64,000 nt of DNA from Cellulomonas xylanilytica (GTDB taxonomy: Bacteria; Actinomycetota; Actinomycetes; Actinomycetales; Cellulomonadaceae): positions 310,001-374,000 of the forward strand of contig NZ_BJUB01000001.1 in assembly GCF_007989805.1 (NCBI RefSeq). The letters run 5' to 3'. The position numbers and the translations under genes were made by a program. This document shows, in pieces, positions 1-12,427 of the stretch; position 1 is the first letter of the stretch, and every line of letters starts with the position of its first letter. Below the pieces are notes generated by a model. The model saw only the letters and a program-made list of their open reading frames with translations, searched no databases and was not told where the DNA came from.

Positions 1-193
1 CGGGATGCCCCGGCACGTCGTCGGCGTCCATGGGGCCGCCCATGACGACCACGCCGGACACCTCGTCGAGACCAGGGAGCCGGGCGTCCTCCAGGTCGAG
101 GACGGTCCGCACCCGGACGGGGGCGTCGAGACCGCGCGCGATCAGCCCGGGACCCTCGTGCGGGGCGTGCATCACCACCAGGACGGGACGCAT
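1..193 (-). CDS. Type 1 glutamine amidotransferase, N-terminal fragment (cut by window edge)
   Basis: Reading the minus strand from an ATG at 193 gives 64 codons open to the window edge, starting MRPVLVVMHAPHEGPG. A hydrophobic strand then leads into VVVMGGPMDADD. That VxMGGPM turn, about 50 residues from the start, is typical of class I glutamine amidotransferase domains related to GMP synthase, and forms the oxyanion strand before the nucleophile elbow. The catalytic Cys and His would lie outside the window, so activity cannot be judged. The start lies 5 bp after the guaB1 stop, so the two are probably co-transcribed. A purine link (GMP metabolism) is suggested by this neighbour only. Confidence 0.7.
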   Translation of the reverse strand, partial: MRPVLVVMHAPHEGPGLIARGLDAPVRVRTVLDLEDARLPGLDEVSGVVVMGGPMDADDVPGHP

Positions 194-198
194 CCCGG

Positions 199-3715
<3,517 letters not shown>

Positions 3716-3721
3716 GACATA

Positions 3722-3735
3722 GGGCCTTTCGGCCC
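3722..3735. promoter_or_regulatory. DosR/DevR-like palindrome upstream of pflB
   Basis: GGGCC-TTTC-GGCCC lies 7 bp after the dxs stop. It resembles the GGGAC-N4-GTCCC type boxes bound by DosR/DevR hypoxia regulators in actinobacteria (family knowledge). Its centre (3728.5) is about 43 bp upstream of the start expected from the -10 candidate at 3760, which is the usual distance for this activator class. It could instead be a weak dxs hairpin, but no T-run follows. No dosR gene is in the window. Confidence 0.4.
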
Positions 3736-3759
3736 GGGACAGGGCATCGGGCTCCTTCG

Positions 3760-3765
3760 TAGCGT
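3760..3765 (+). promoter_or_regulatory. Candidate -10 element for pflBA
   Basis: TAGCGT fits the actinobacterial TAnnnT -10 pattern. It would start transcription near 3772, giving a 28-nt leader to pflB. There is no good -35, consistent with an activator-dependent promoter using the palindrome at 3722-3735. Confidence 0.35.
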
Positions 3766-3799
3766 CGAGTACATCGACCACCGTCGGAGGAGCACGCAG

Positions 3800-6073
3800 A
3801 TGTCCACCAGCACCCTGTCCCGGAACGTCCCCACCGAGCCCGCCCTGCAGCCGGCATGGCGCGGCTTCGCCCGCGGGTCCTGGACGGACGAGATCGACGT
3901 GCGGGACTTCATCCAGCGCAACTACACGCCCTTCACCGGTGACGCCTCGTTCCTGGCCGGCCCGACGCCGCGGACGACGGCGATGTGGGCACGCATGACC
4001 GCCATGTTCCCGGCCGAGCGGGCGCGCGGCGTCCACGACGTCGACCCGCACACCCCGTCGACGATCACCTCGCACGCGCCCGGGTACATCGACCGGCACA
4101 ACGAGCTCGTCGTCGGGCTGCAGACGGATGCGCCCCTCAAGCGCGCCATCATGCCCAACGGCGGCTACCGGATGGTCGAGAAGGCGCTGGAGACCTACGG
4201 GTTCGTGCCGGACCCGAGGGTGGGGGAGATCTTCACCAAGTACCGCAAGACCCACAACGACGGGGTCTTCGACGTCTACCCGCCGGCCGTCCGCGCCGCA
4301 CGCTCCGCGCACCTCATCACGGGTCTGCCGGACGCGTACGGGCGCGGCCGGATCATCGGTGACTACCGCCGGGTGGCGCTGTACGGGGTCGACGCCCTGG
4401 TCGCGGCCAAGCGTCAGGACCGCGCGGTGCTCGACGAGGAGCGCTCGTCGGAGTCCGTGATCCGCGACCGCGAGGAGAACGCGGAGCAGATCCGCGCGCT
4501 CGGCGAGCTCAAGGTCATGGCCGCCTCCTACGGGTACGACATCTCCGGGCCCGCGACCACGGCGAAGGAGGCCGTGCAGTGGCTGTACTTCGCCTACCTC
4601 GGCGCCGTGAAGGAGCAGAACGGCGCGGCGATGTCCCTGGGCCGCACCTCGACGTTCCTCGACGTCTACCTGCAGCGCGACCTCGCCGCGGGTCGGATCA
4701 CGGAGCAGGACGCCCAGGAGCTCGTCGACGACCTGGTGATCAAGCTGCGCATCGTGCGGTTCCTGCGCACGCCGGAGTACGACGAGCTGTTCTCCGGCGA
4801 CCCCACGTGGGTCACGGAGTCGATCGGCGGGATGGGGGAGGACGGTCGCACGCTGGTGACGAAGACCTCGTTCCGGTACCTGCAGACCCTCTACAACCTG
4901 GGGCCGGCTCCCGAGCCGAACCTCACGGTGTTCTGGACCGACCGGCTCCCCGACGGGTTCAAGCGGTTCTGCACGCAGGTGTCCATCGACACGTCCGCGC
5001 TGCAGTACGAGTCGGACGACCTCATCCGTGAGTCGTGGGGAGACGACGCCGCCATCGCCTGCTGCGTGTCGCCCATGCGCGTCGGCAAGCAGATGCAGTT
5101 CTTCGGCGCACGGGTCAACCTGGCCAAGGCGCTGCTCTACGCGATCAACGGCGGTCGCGACGAGCTGACGGGCAAGCAGGTGGCTCCGGCCGCGGCGCCG
5201 GTCGTCGGTGACCTGCTCGACTACGACGACGTCGTCGCCAAGCTCGACGTGATGCTCGACTGGCTCGCGCAGACGTACGTGGACGCGCTCAACTGCGTGC
5301 ACGTCATGCACGACAAGTACGCGTACGAGCGCCTCGAGATGGCGCTGCACGACCGCGAGGTGCTGCGGACCATGGCGTGCGGGATCGCGGGCCTGTCGGT
5401 GGTCGCCGACTCGCTCTCGGCGATCAAGCACGCCGGGGTGCGCCCGGTGCGGAACGCCGACGGGCTGGTCACCGAGTACCGGGTCGACGGCGACTTCCCC
5501 ACCTACGGCAACGACGACGACCGGGCCGACGACATCGCGGTGTGGCTGGTCGAGACGTTCATGGCGAAGATCCGTCACACCCCCACGTACCGCGACTCGA
5601 TCCACACGCAGTCGGTGCTCACCATCACGTCGAACGTGGTCTACGGGAAGTCGACGGGCTCCACGCCCGACGGTCGCCGCGCCGGCCAGCCGTTCGCACC
5701 CGGGGCCAACCCGATGAACGGCCGCGACGCGCACGGGATGCTCGCGTCCGCGCTGTCGGTGGCCAAGATCCCGTACGCCGAGGCGATGGACGGGATCTCG
5801 CTGACGTCCTCGGTGATCCCCACGGGACTGGGCCGCACCCGCGACGAGCAGGTGACCAACCTGGTCGGGCTGCTGGACGCGTACATGATGTCGTCGGGCT
5901 ACCACCTGAACATCAACGTGCTGAACCGGGAGACCCTCGAGGACGCCATGGAGCACCCCGAGGAGTACCCGCAGCTGACCATCCGGGTGTCGGGCTACGC
6001 CGTGAACTTCGTGCGGCTCACGCGCGAGCAGCAGCTCGACGTGCTGTCCCGGACGTTCCACGGCTCTGTCTGA
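3800..6073 (+). CDS. pflB: Formate C-acetyltransferase (pyruvate formate-lyase)
   Basis: A 757-residue glycyl-radical enzyme that splits pyruvate with CoA into acetyl-CoA and formate during oxygen-limited growth. The active-site Cys pair is seen in [11 protein letters not shown] at residues 421-422, and the C-terminal radical site in RVSGYAVNF places the radical Gly at residue 732. Spacing and length match E. coli PflB (Cys 418/419, Gly 734). ATG 3800 has a GGAGGAG site at 3786-3792. PflA follows 7 bp downstream, as expected because it installs the radical. The enzyme is oxygen-sensitive, so the host should be facultatively anaerobic, which fits Cellulomonas. Confidence 0.97.
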   Translation: MSTSTLSRNVPTEPALQPAWRGFARGSWTDEIDVRDFIQRNYTPFTGDASFLAGPTPRTTAMWARMTAMFPAERARGVHDVDPHTPSTITSHAPGYIDRHNELVVGLQTDAPLKRAIMPNGGYRMVEKALETYGFVPDPRVGEIFTKYRKTHNDGVFDVYPPAVRAARSAHLITGLPDAYGRGRIIGDYRRVALYGVDALVAAKRQDRAVLDEERSSESVIRDREENAEQIRALGELKVMAASYGYDISGPATTAKEAVQWLYFAYLGAVKEQNGAAMSLGRTSTFLDVYLQRDLAAGRITEQDAQELVDDLVIKLRIVRFLRTPEYDELFSGDPTWVTESIGGMGEDGRTLVTKTSFRYLQTLYNLGPAPEPNLTVFWTDRLPDGFKRFCTQVSIDTSALQYESDDLIRESWGDDAAIACCVSPMRVGKQMQFFGARVNLAKALLYAINGGRDELTGKQVAPAAAPVVGDLLDYDDVVAKLDVMLDWLAQTYVDALNCVHVMHDKYAYERLEMALHDREVLRTMACGIAGLSVVADSLSAIKHAGVRPVRNADGLVTEYRVDGDFPTYGNDDDRADDIAVWLVETFMAKIRHTPTYRDSIHTQSVLTITSNVVYGKSTGSTPDGRRAGQPFAPGANPMNGRDAHGMLASALSVAKIPYAEAMDGISLTSSVIPTGLGRTRDEQVTNLVGLLDAYMMSSGYHLNINVLNRETLEDAMEHPEEYPQLTIRVSGYAVNFVRLTREQQLDVLSRTFHGSV

Positions 6074-6080
6074 CCCTCAA

Positions 6081-6965
6081 GTGAGCGGACCGACGATGAC
6101 ACAGTCCACCCAGGTGCACGAGCCGACTCCGTGGCCGGCCGTGCACCTGGGTCTGCCCCGGTCGAGGTCCGGCACCGCCGGGCTGTCCTCGGTCGAGCTC
6201 GACCACGCGGCGCGGATGACGGCGGTCCGGTCCGGCTCGCTGGGGTCGGTGCACTCCTGGGAGCTCGTGACGGCGGTCGACGGGCCGGGCACCCGGTTGA
6301 CCGTCTTCCTGGCCGGCTGCCCGCTGCAGTGCCTCTACTGCCACAACCCGGACACCATGCAGATGCGGCGCGGCACGGACGTGACGGCCGACGAGATCCT
6401 CGCGCGGGTCGCCCGGTACCGGACCGTGTTCGCGGCGACCGGCGGTGGCCTGACGATCTCGGGCGGCGAGCCCCTGATGCAGCCGGCGTTCCTGGCACGG
6501 CTGCTGCGGGGCGCGAAGGCGATGGGCGTGCACACGACGGTGGACACGTCCGGGTTCCTCGGCAGCCAGTGCACGGACGCGATGCTCGCGGACGTCGACC
6601 TGGTGCTCCTCGACATCAAGTCCGGCCTGCCGGACACGTACCGCGCGGTCACCGGCCGGGCCCTGCAGCCCACGCTGGACTTCGGTGCGCGGCTGCGCGA
6701 CGCCGGCAAGCGCACCTGGGTGCGGTTCGTCCTGGTCCCCGGCCTGACCGACGCGCCGGAGAACGTCGAGGCCGTGGCGGGCCACGTCGCTGCCCTCGGT
6801 GACGTGGTCGAGCGCGTCGAGGTCCTGCCGTTCCACCAGATGGGCCGCGACAAGTGGGACGAGCTGGGGATGCGGTACCAGCTGGACGCGACGCAGCCCC
6901 CGACCCCGGAGAGCGTCGCGCGCGTGCGCGCGACGTTCCGGGCCCGGGGGCTGAGCGTCTACTAG
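6081..6965 (+). CDS. pflA: Pyruvate formate-lyase activating enzyme (radical SAM)
   Basis: A 294-residue radical SAM protein. The cluster-binding CxxxCxxC is seen as CPLQCLYC (Cys 80, 84, 87). Downstream are FAATGGGLTISGGEPLMQP (the GGE SAM-binding motif) and a VDTSG motif. It uses AdoMet and a 4Fe-4S cluster to make the glycyl radical on PflB. Relative to E. coli PflA (246 residues) it carries about 45 extra residues at the N-terminus; starting at the in-frame ATG at 6096 instead of GTG 6081 would remove only five of these. Its TAG stop (6963-6965) shares the palindrome CTAG with the stop of the convergent fadB gene, so there is no room for a conventional terminator between them. Confidence 0.95.
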   Translation: MSGPTMTQSTQVHEPTPWPAVHLGLPRSRSGTAGLSSVELDHAARMTAVRSGSLGSVHSWELVTAVDGPGTRLTVFLAGCPLQCLYCHNPDTMQMRRGTDVTADEILARVARYRTVFAATGGGLTISGGEPLMQPAFLARLLRGAKAMGVHTTVDTSGFLGSQCTDAMLADVDLVLLDIKSGLPDTYRAVTGRALQPTLDFGARLRDAGKRTWVRFVLVPGLTDAPENVEAVAGHVAALGDVVERVEVLPFHQMGRDKWDELGMRYQLDATQPPTPESVARVRATFRARGLSVY

Positions 6966-9079
6966 GCCGTCGGGACGTTCGCGACGCCGTCGGGAAGGAT
7001 CCGCCGGCCGAGCACGCGCTCGGAGTAGCCGGTCCGGTCCAGGTAGGGGGTGAGCCCACCGAGGTGGAAGCCCCAGCCGGCGCCCAGGATCATGCAGAGG
7101 TCGATCTGCTGCGGGGTGGCGACGACGCCCTCCTCGAGCATGTGACCCACCTCGACGGTGAGGGCCGTGAGCACGCTGTCGAGCACACCGGCCTCGTCGA
7201 GCGGGGCGTCGCCGGTGCCGGTGGCGTCGAACACCGCCTGGATGGCCGGGTCCACCGGCTTGGGCAGGCCCTTGGCCTCGGCCGGCAGCACGACGGTGGT
7301 GCCCTCGGCGACGAGCTTCTCCAAGCCGGGGGAGCGCGGGAACCGGTCGCCGAGCTCCTCGCGCAGCGACGTCAGGACGTGCAGACCGACCGCGGGACCG
7401 ACGAGGTCGAACAGCTCGAACGGGGGCATCGGCAGCCCGAGCGGTCGTAGCGCGCGGTCCGCGACCTCGACCGGCGTGCCCTTCTCGACCGCGTCGACGA
7501 TCACGCCGAGCAGCAGGACCAGCAGGCGGTTGACCACGAAGCCCGGACGGTCCGCCACGAGGACGGCCGTCTTGCGCAGCTTGGCGGCGACGGCGAACCC
7601 GGTGGCGAGCGCCTCGAGCGACGTGCGCTCGGCCTGCACGACCTCGACCAGCGGCATCGCGGCCACGGGGTTGAAGAAGTGCAGCCCGACGACCCGCTCG
7701 GGGTGCTGCAGGTCGGCCGCCATGGCGGTCACCGACAGCGCGGAGGTGTTCGTCGCGAGGATCGTCGTCGGGGAGATGACGGTCTCCAGCTCCGCGAAGA
7801 CCTTCTTCTTGAGGTCGAGGATCTCGGTGACCGCCTCGATGACGAGGTCGCAGGTCGCGAACTCGGCGAGGTCGGTGGTGCCGTGGATCGAGCCGAGCAG
7901 CCGTGAGGCGGCCGACTCGCTCATGCGGCCCGTCGACGTGAGGCGGTCCACGGAGGACCTCACGGCGGCCAGACCCTTGTCGACACGCTCCTGGTCGAGG
8001 TCACGCATCACGACCGGCACGCCGAGGCGCTGCGCGAACAGCATGGCGATCTGCGCCGCCATGAGACCGGCACCGACGATCCCGACCCGGGTGACGGGCT
8101 GCGCGAGCGACCGGTCGGGGGCGCCGACCGGCTTCTTGCCGCCGGACACGAGCCCGAACGCGTACACAGACGCGCGCATCTCGTCGCTCATGATCAGGTC
8201 GGCGAGCGCCTCGTCCTCGGCCGCGAAGGCCTCCTCGCGGGACGCGGTCCGGGCGGCGGCCACCAGGTCCAGCGCGCGGTAGGGCGCCGGCCGGGACCGG
8301 TTGATCACCGCGTCCAGGCGCTGGCGGGCCGCGGCGACGACACCGTCCCAGACCTCGGCGCTGTCGAGCTCGCGGCGGGGGACGACGACGTCGCCGGTCA
8401 CCACGCGGGCGGCCCAGCGGAGGGACTCCTCGAGGAAGTCGGCCGGGTCGAGCACCACGTCCATGAGGCCGATCGTGGTGGCCTCGACCGCCGCGAACGG
8501 CTTGTTGGCGGCCGGCCGCGTGAGGATGACGTCGAGCGCCTTCTCGATGCCGACGAGCCGCGGCACGATGTACGCCCCGCCCCACCCGGGTACCAGGCCG
8601 AGCCCGGTCTCGGGCAGCGCGAGTGCGCGGACGTCGGAGGCGACCGTGCGGTAGTCGCAGTTCAGCGCCAGCTCGAGGCCGCCGCCGAGGGCGACGCCGT
8701 TGACGAACGCGAACGTCGGGACGCCCATCGAGTGGAGCAGCTCGTACGCGCGGTGGCCGTTGCGGCCGAGCTCGAGAGCGCCCTCGCGGCCCGGGACGGC
8801 ACCGAGCTGCGTGAGGTCGGCGCCGGCAGCGAGGTAGTACGGCTTGCCGGTGACGGCGACGGCGACGATCTCGCCGGCCGCGGCGCGCGCCTGCTGGGCG
8901 GTGAGCGTGGCCGTCAGCTCCGCCATGCCGAGCGGCCCGAGGGTCGTCGGCTTGGTGTGGTCGAGCCCGTTGTCGATGGTGACGAGCGCCAGCGTGCCGG
9001 CGCCGCCGGGCAGGGTGACGTCACGGGCGATGGCGTGGCTCACGCGCTCCGCGCGAGTCGGGGTGCTCAGGTCGCTCAC
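6962..9079 (-). CDS. fadB: Fatty acid oxidation multifunctional protein (enoyl-CoA hydratase / 3-hydroxyacyl-CoA dehydrogenase)
   Basis: A 705-residue two-part beta-oxidation enzyme. The N-terminal crotonase domain shows YYLAAGADLTQL and NGVALGGGLELALNCDYR (oxyanion-hole segments, about 82-144). The dehydrogenase part begins near residue 325 with the NAD-binding GIVGAGLMAAQIAMLFAQ and continues with HFFNPVAAMPLVEVV. Together these hydrate enoyl-CoA and oxidise the hydroxyacyl-CoA. The GTG start at 9079 overlaps the fadA stop by 4 bp (GTGA), so FadA and FadB are translationally coupled, as expected for an alpha/beta complex. A longer open frame reaching 10015 is antisense shadow inside fadA. 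Confidence 0.93.
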   Translation of the reverse strand: MSDLSTPTRAERVSHAIARDVTLPGGAGTLALVTIDNGLDHTKPTTLGPLGMAELTATLTAQQARAAAGEIVAVAVTGKPYYLAAGADLTQLGAVPGREGALELGRNGHRAYELLHSMGVPTFAFVNGVALGGGLELALNCDYRTVASDVRALALPETGLGLVPGWGGAYIVPRLVGIEKALDVILTRPAANKPFAAVEATTIGLMDVVLDPADFLEESLRWAARVVTGDVVVPRRELDSAEVWDGVVAAARQRLDAVINRSRPAPYRALDLVAAARTASREEAFAAEDEALADLIMSDEMRASVYAFGLVSGGKKPVGAPDRSLAQPVTRVGIVGAGLMAAQIAMLFAQRLGVPVVMRDLDQERVDKGLAAVRSSVDRLTSTGRMSESAASRLLGSIHGTTDLAEFATCDLVIEAVTEILDLKKKVFAELETVISPTTILATNTSALSVTAMAADLQHPERVVGLHFFNPVAAMPLVEVVQAERTSLEALATGFAVAAKLRKTAVLVADRPGFVVNRLLVLLLGVIVDAVEKGTPVEVADRALRPLGLPMPPFELFDLVGPAVGLHVLTSLREELGDRFPRSPGLEKLVAEGTTVVLPAEAKGLPKPVDPAIQAVFDATGTGDAPLDEAGVLDSVLTALTVEVGHMLEEGVVATPQQIDLCMILGAGWGFHLGGLTPYLDRTGYSERVLGRRILPDGVANVPTA

Positions 9080-10320
9080 TTGGTCGTCCCCTCGAGAGGC
9101 TCGTAGTCGGCGTGGTGCGGGTTCTCCCAGATGACCGTGCCGCCCTGGCCCAGCCCCACGCACATCGTGGTCAGGCCGAACCGGACGTCCGGGTTCTCCT
9201 CGAACTGACGGGCCAGCTGCGTCATCAGGCGGACGCCCGACGACGCCAGCGGGTGACCGACGGCGATCGCGCCGCCGTACTGGTTCACGCGGGGGTCGTC
9301 GTCGGCGATGCCGAACGCGTCGAGGAACGACAGCACCTGGACCGCGAACGCCTCGTTGATCTCGAACAGGCCGATGTCCTCGATCGACAGGCCCGCGCGG
9401 TCGAGCGCCTTGACCGTGGCGGGGACCGGGCCGATGCCCATGATCTCGGGCTCGACACCGGCGTACGCGAAGGACACCATGCGCATGCGCGCGGGCAGAC
9501 CCAGCTCGGCGGCGGTCTCCTCGGCGGCGAGCAGGCACGACGCGGCGCCGTCCGTCAGGGGAGCGGCGGTGCCGGCGGTCACCCGGCCGCCTGCCCGGAA
9601 CGGCGTGGACAGCTTCTGGATGGCCTCGACGGTGGTGCCGGGGCGCGGCGGCTCGTCGGCCGTGGCCAGCCCCCAGCCGTTCTCCGGGTCGCGCAGCGCG
9701 ACGGGGACCAGGTCGGGGTCGATCTTGCCGGCGGCCAGCGCGGCGGCGTACTTGTCCTGGCTGGCCACGCCGTACGCGTCGGCCCGCTCGCGCGTCAGGG
9801 CCGGGAACTTGTCGTGCAGGTTCTCGGCCGTGACGCCCATGTTGAGCGCGTCGTTGGCGACGAGCCGCTCGGACAGGAACCGGGGGTTCGGGTCCGCGTC
9901 GAAGCCCATCGGGTGGTGCCCCATGTGCTCGACACCGCCGGCGAGGGCCACGTCCTGCGCACCGACGCCGATCGCCGCCGCCGTGCTGGTCACGGCGGTC
10001 ATCGCGCCCGCGCACATGCGGTCGATGGCGTAGCCGGGCACGGACCGGGGGAGCCCGGCCAGCACGCCGACCGTGCGGCCGAGGGTCAGGCCCTGGTCGC
10101 CCTGCTGCGTGGTCGCGGCGATGGCGACCTCGTCGATACGCTCCGGCGGCAGCTCGGGGTGGCGGCGGAGCAGCTCGCGGACCGTCTTGACCGCGAGGTC
10201 GTCGGCGCGCGTGTGGGCGTACAGCCCGTCCTTGCGCGCGCGGCCGAACGGGGTGCGGACCCCGTCGACGAACACGACGCGGCGGACTAGTGCTGCGGGG
10301 CGGGGAGATGCGGTGGGCAT
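9076..10320 (-). CDS. fadA: Acetyl-CoA C-acyltransferase (beta-ketothiolase)
   Basis: A 414-residue thiolase that releases acetyl-CoA in the last step of beta-oxidation. The nucleophilic Cys is in AIDRMCAGAMTAV (Cys 103), and the C-terminal motifs GGAIAVGHPLASSGVR and MCVGLGQGG carry the second His and Cys. It is first in the fadA-fadB operon and overlaps fadB by 4 bp. The ATG at 10320 is the only convincing start; the first 13 residues are poorly conserved-looking. A palindrome at 10416-10431 about 100 bp upstream probably controls the pair. Confidence 0.94.
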   Translation of the reverse strand: MPTASPRPAALVRRVVFVDGVRTPFGRARKDGLYAHTRADDLAVKTVRELLRRHPELPPERIDEVAIAATTQQGDQGLTLGRTVGVLAGLPRSVPGYAIDRMCAGAMTAVTSTAAAIGVGAQDVALAGGVEHMGHHPMGFDADPNPRFLSERLVANDALNMGVTAENLHDKFPALTRERADAYGVASQDKYAAALAAGKIDPDLVPVALRDPENGWGLATADEPPRPGTTVEAIQKLSTPFRAGGRVTAGTAAPLTDGAASCLLAAEETAAELGLPARMRMVSFAYAGVEPEIMGIGPVPATVKALDRAGLSIEDIGLFEINEAFAVQVLSFLDAFGIADDDPRVNQYGGAIAVGHPLASSGVRLMTQLARQFEENPDVRFGLTTMCVGLGQGGTVIWENPHHADYEPLEGTTK

Positions 10321-10415
10321 CGAGCCTCCAGGGCGGGACGGCGGTGTCCGACGAGCACGCGAGAGCGGGCCCGCGACGGCCGACGCTACCCGGTCACGGG
10401 TGAGGCCAGCCGTAA

Positions 10416-10431
10416 GTTACTCCAGAGTAAC
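10416..10431. promoter_or_regulatory. Perfect inverted repeat, probable operator of fadAB
   Basis: GTTACTC-CA-GAGTAAC is a perfect 7-bp inverted repeat with a 2-bp centre. It sits between fadA and the RNase D gene, in otherwise GC-rich DNA. A TAGCGT hexamer read toward fadA lies at about 10383-10388, so the repeat would fall near -35 to -50 of fadAB. Its size and symmetry suit a TetR-family dimer, a common class for fatty-acid regulators. No such regulator is encoded nearby, and the identity is unknown. Confidence 0.5.
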
Positions 10432-10438
10432 ACCGGCG

Positions 10439-11749
10439 TCAGGCGCGCGGGAGGGCCCCGAACGCGTCCGCGAGCGGCTGTGCGACCAGCCCGATCTGCC
10501 ACGGCCGGGCGCCACCCGCCCGGAGGAACTCCGAGATCCCCTCGACGTCGAGCGTCCGAGGGGGCGTCCAGCACAGCCGACGCAGCAGGTCCGGCTGCAG
10601 CAGGTTCTCCGCCGGCACCTCGTGGGCCGCCGACAGCCCGGTCACGACCTCGCGCGCGGCGACGAGCCGGGCGGCAGCGGCCGGGTCCTTCTCCGCCCAC
10701 GCGCGCGGCGGGGGCGGTGCGTCGCTCTTGGGTCCGCGCACCGACGGCAGGTCGGCGTCCGGCGTGGCCAGACCGCGGTCGACCGCCTGCTGCCAGAGGG
10801 CCGCGCGGCGGCGGGTGCCCTTGCCGGCGAAGGCGGGGAGCGCGGTCAGCTCGGGGACCGAGCGCGGCAGGGCCTGCGCGGCGGCGACGATCGCGTGGTC
10901 CGGCAGCACGCGTCCCGGGGAGATGTCGCGGGTGCGGGCGTTCTGGTCGCGGGTCAGCCACAGCTCGCGGACCACCGCGAGCCGACGCGCGTCCCGGATG
11001 GCGTGCAGGCCGGAGACGCGCCGCCACGGCTCGACCCGTGGGGGCGGCAGCGGTGCGGTGCGGACGGCCTCGAACTCCTGCGCGGCCCACTCGGCCTTGC
11101 CGGCGACGGCCAGGCGCTCGGCCAGCACCTCGCGCAGCTCGATCAGCACCTCGACGTCGAGCGCCGCGTACCGCAGCCACTCGGACGGCAGCGGGCGGGT
11201 GGACCAGTCGACCGCGGAGTGCTCCTTGGCGAGCCCGAGCCCCAGGGCGTCGGCGACGACCGCGGCGAGCCCCACGCGGTCCAGGCCGAGCAGCCGGGCG
11301 CCGAGCTCGGTGTCGAACACCCGGCTCGGCCGCAGACCCTGCTCGGCGAGGCCGGGCAGGTCCTGGGAGGCGGCGTGCAGGACCCACTCGACACCGACCA
11401 GCGCGTCGGACAGCGCCGACAGGTCGGGCACCGCGATGGGGTCGATGAGCGCCGTCCCGGCGCCCTCGCGCCGCAGCTGCACCAGGTAGGTGCGCTGGCC
11501 GTACCGGTAGCCCGAGGCGCGCTCGGCATCCACGGCGACGGGTCCGGTGCCGGCGCCGAACGCGGCGACGACGGCGGCCAGCGCCTCCGGCGTCTCCACG
11601 ACCGGCGGGATGCCCTCGGCCGGCTCGGTCAGCATGGTGATCTGGGGGAGGTCGGCGTCGACCTCGACCTCGACCTGGGCGTCGGGATCAGGGGTCGGAG
11701 GCGGCACGGGCCCCTCGGCAGGGGCGCCGGCGGTCACCTCGGGTCGCAT
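10439..11749 (-). CDS. Ribonuclease D-like 3'-5' exonuclease with HRDC domain
   Basis: A 436-residue DEDD-type exonuclease. ExoI is seen as VAVDAERASGY (Asp 74, Glu 76), ExoII as VLHAASQDLPGL, and ExoIII as YAALDVEVLIEL. The middle of the protein has an HRDC-like segment beginning RDISPGRVLPDHAI. Family members trim tRNA and other stable RNA 3' ends. The N-terminal 35 residues are acidic and Pro-rich and may be flexible. The start is uncertain: ATG 11749 gives the shortest protein keeping the domain, while the open frame runs to 11893 with an unlikely Ser/Arg-rich leader. No Shine-Dalgarno site is clear. Confidence 0.85.
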   Translation of the reverse strand: MRPEVTAGAPAEGPVPPPTPDPDAQVEVEVDADLPQITMLTEPAEGIPPVVETPEALAAVVAAFGAGTGPVAVDAERASGYRYGQRTYLVQLRREGAGTALIDPIAVPDLSALSDALVGVEWVLHAASQDLPGLAEQGLRPSRVFDTELGARLLGLDRVGLAAVVADALGLGLAKEHSAVDWSTRPLPSEWLRYAALDVEVLIELREVLAERLAVAGKAEWAAQEFEAVRTAPLPPPRVEPWRRVSGLHAIRDARRLAVVRELWLTRDQNARTRDISPGRVLPDHAIVAAAQALPRSVPELTALPAFAGKGTRRRAALWQQAVDRGLATPDADLPSVRGPKSDAPPPPRAWAEKDPAAAARLVAAREVVTGLSAAHEVPAENLLQPDLLRRLCWTPPRTLDVEGISEFLRAGGARPWQIGLVAQPLADAFGALPRA

Positions 11750-11840
11750 GAGGTCCACGGTAAGCGACGACGCCGACCCATCGGTGCAGGCCGCGCGGGC
11801 GGCGGGGTACTTCCACCCCGGCGCCGTCTGTACGCCCCGG

Positions 11841-12356
11841 TCAGGCGAGCACGCCGCCACGGATCGAGATGGCGACGAGCTCCGCGCGGTCACCGGTTCC
11901 CAGCTTGCGGGAGATCCGGGCCAGGTGGCTCTTCACGGTGAGGGCCGACAGGCCGAGGTCCTCGCCGATGAGGCGGTTGGTCCGCCCGTCGGCGACGAGC
12001 TTGAGGACGCTGATCTCGCGTGCCGTCAGGTCGGGCAGCGGCGGCGGGGGAGCCGCCGCGACGGCGGCGCGCTGCAGGCTCGGCGCGGTGGAGCCGGCGA
12101 CGACGCCGCGCAGCCCACCCTGGAGCAGGATGCCGAGCTCGGGACGGCTCGCGCGGCGGGTGAGGACCACGACGCGCGGGGCACCTCGGCGGCGCAGGTT
12201 GCGCACCAGGGGAGCGCCGTCCCCGTCGGCGACCTCGGTGACGACGACGCACATCTGCTGGGCGGAGGGCGGCGGCGTGCGCGAGCCGGCCAGGGCAGGC
12301 CTGAGCTCCGGCCGTCGGGCCGGGGCCAGGTCGCGTCGCAGAGGCTCGATGGTCAC
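11841..12356 (-). CDS. LuxR-type transcriptional regulator with degenerate receiver domain
   Basis: A 171-residue protein. Its C-terminal HTH is clear (LTAREISVLKLVADGRTN through LSALTVKSHLARISRKLG, about 111-153). The first 100 residues look like a shortened receiver fold (MCVVVTEVADG, PRVVVLTRR, GLRGVVAGS) but lack the early acidic pair and the phospho-accepting Asp. It therefore probably acts without phosphorylation by a kinase, as an orphan or atypical response regulator. No histidine kinase is adjacent. GTG 12356 is chosen because no other start lies between it and unrelated sequence; the ribosome site is weak. Its targets are unknown. Confidence 0.75.
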   Translation of the reverse strand: MTIEPLRRDLAPARRPELRPALAGSRTPPPSAQQMCVVVTEVADGDGAPLVRNLRRRGAPRVVVLTRRASRPELGILLQGGLRGVVAGSTAPSLQRAAVAAAPPPPLPDLTAREISVLKLVADGRTNRLIGEDLGLSALTVKSHLARISRKLGTGDRAELVAISIRGGVLA

Positions 12357-12427
12357 GTGCCAGTCATCGGCATCGTGACCCGTTGACTTGAGCCGGATCC
12401 TGTGAGCGGGCCCCCCCGAGCCTCCGA

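Noticed and set aside
3722..3735. Rho-independent terminator of dxs
   Set aside because: The stem is only 5 bp and no T-run follows. A regulatory reading is better, though not certain.
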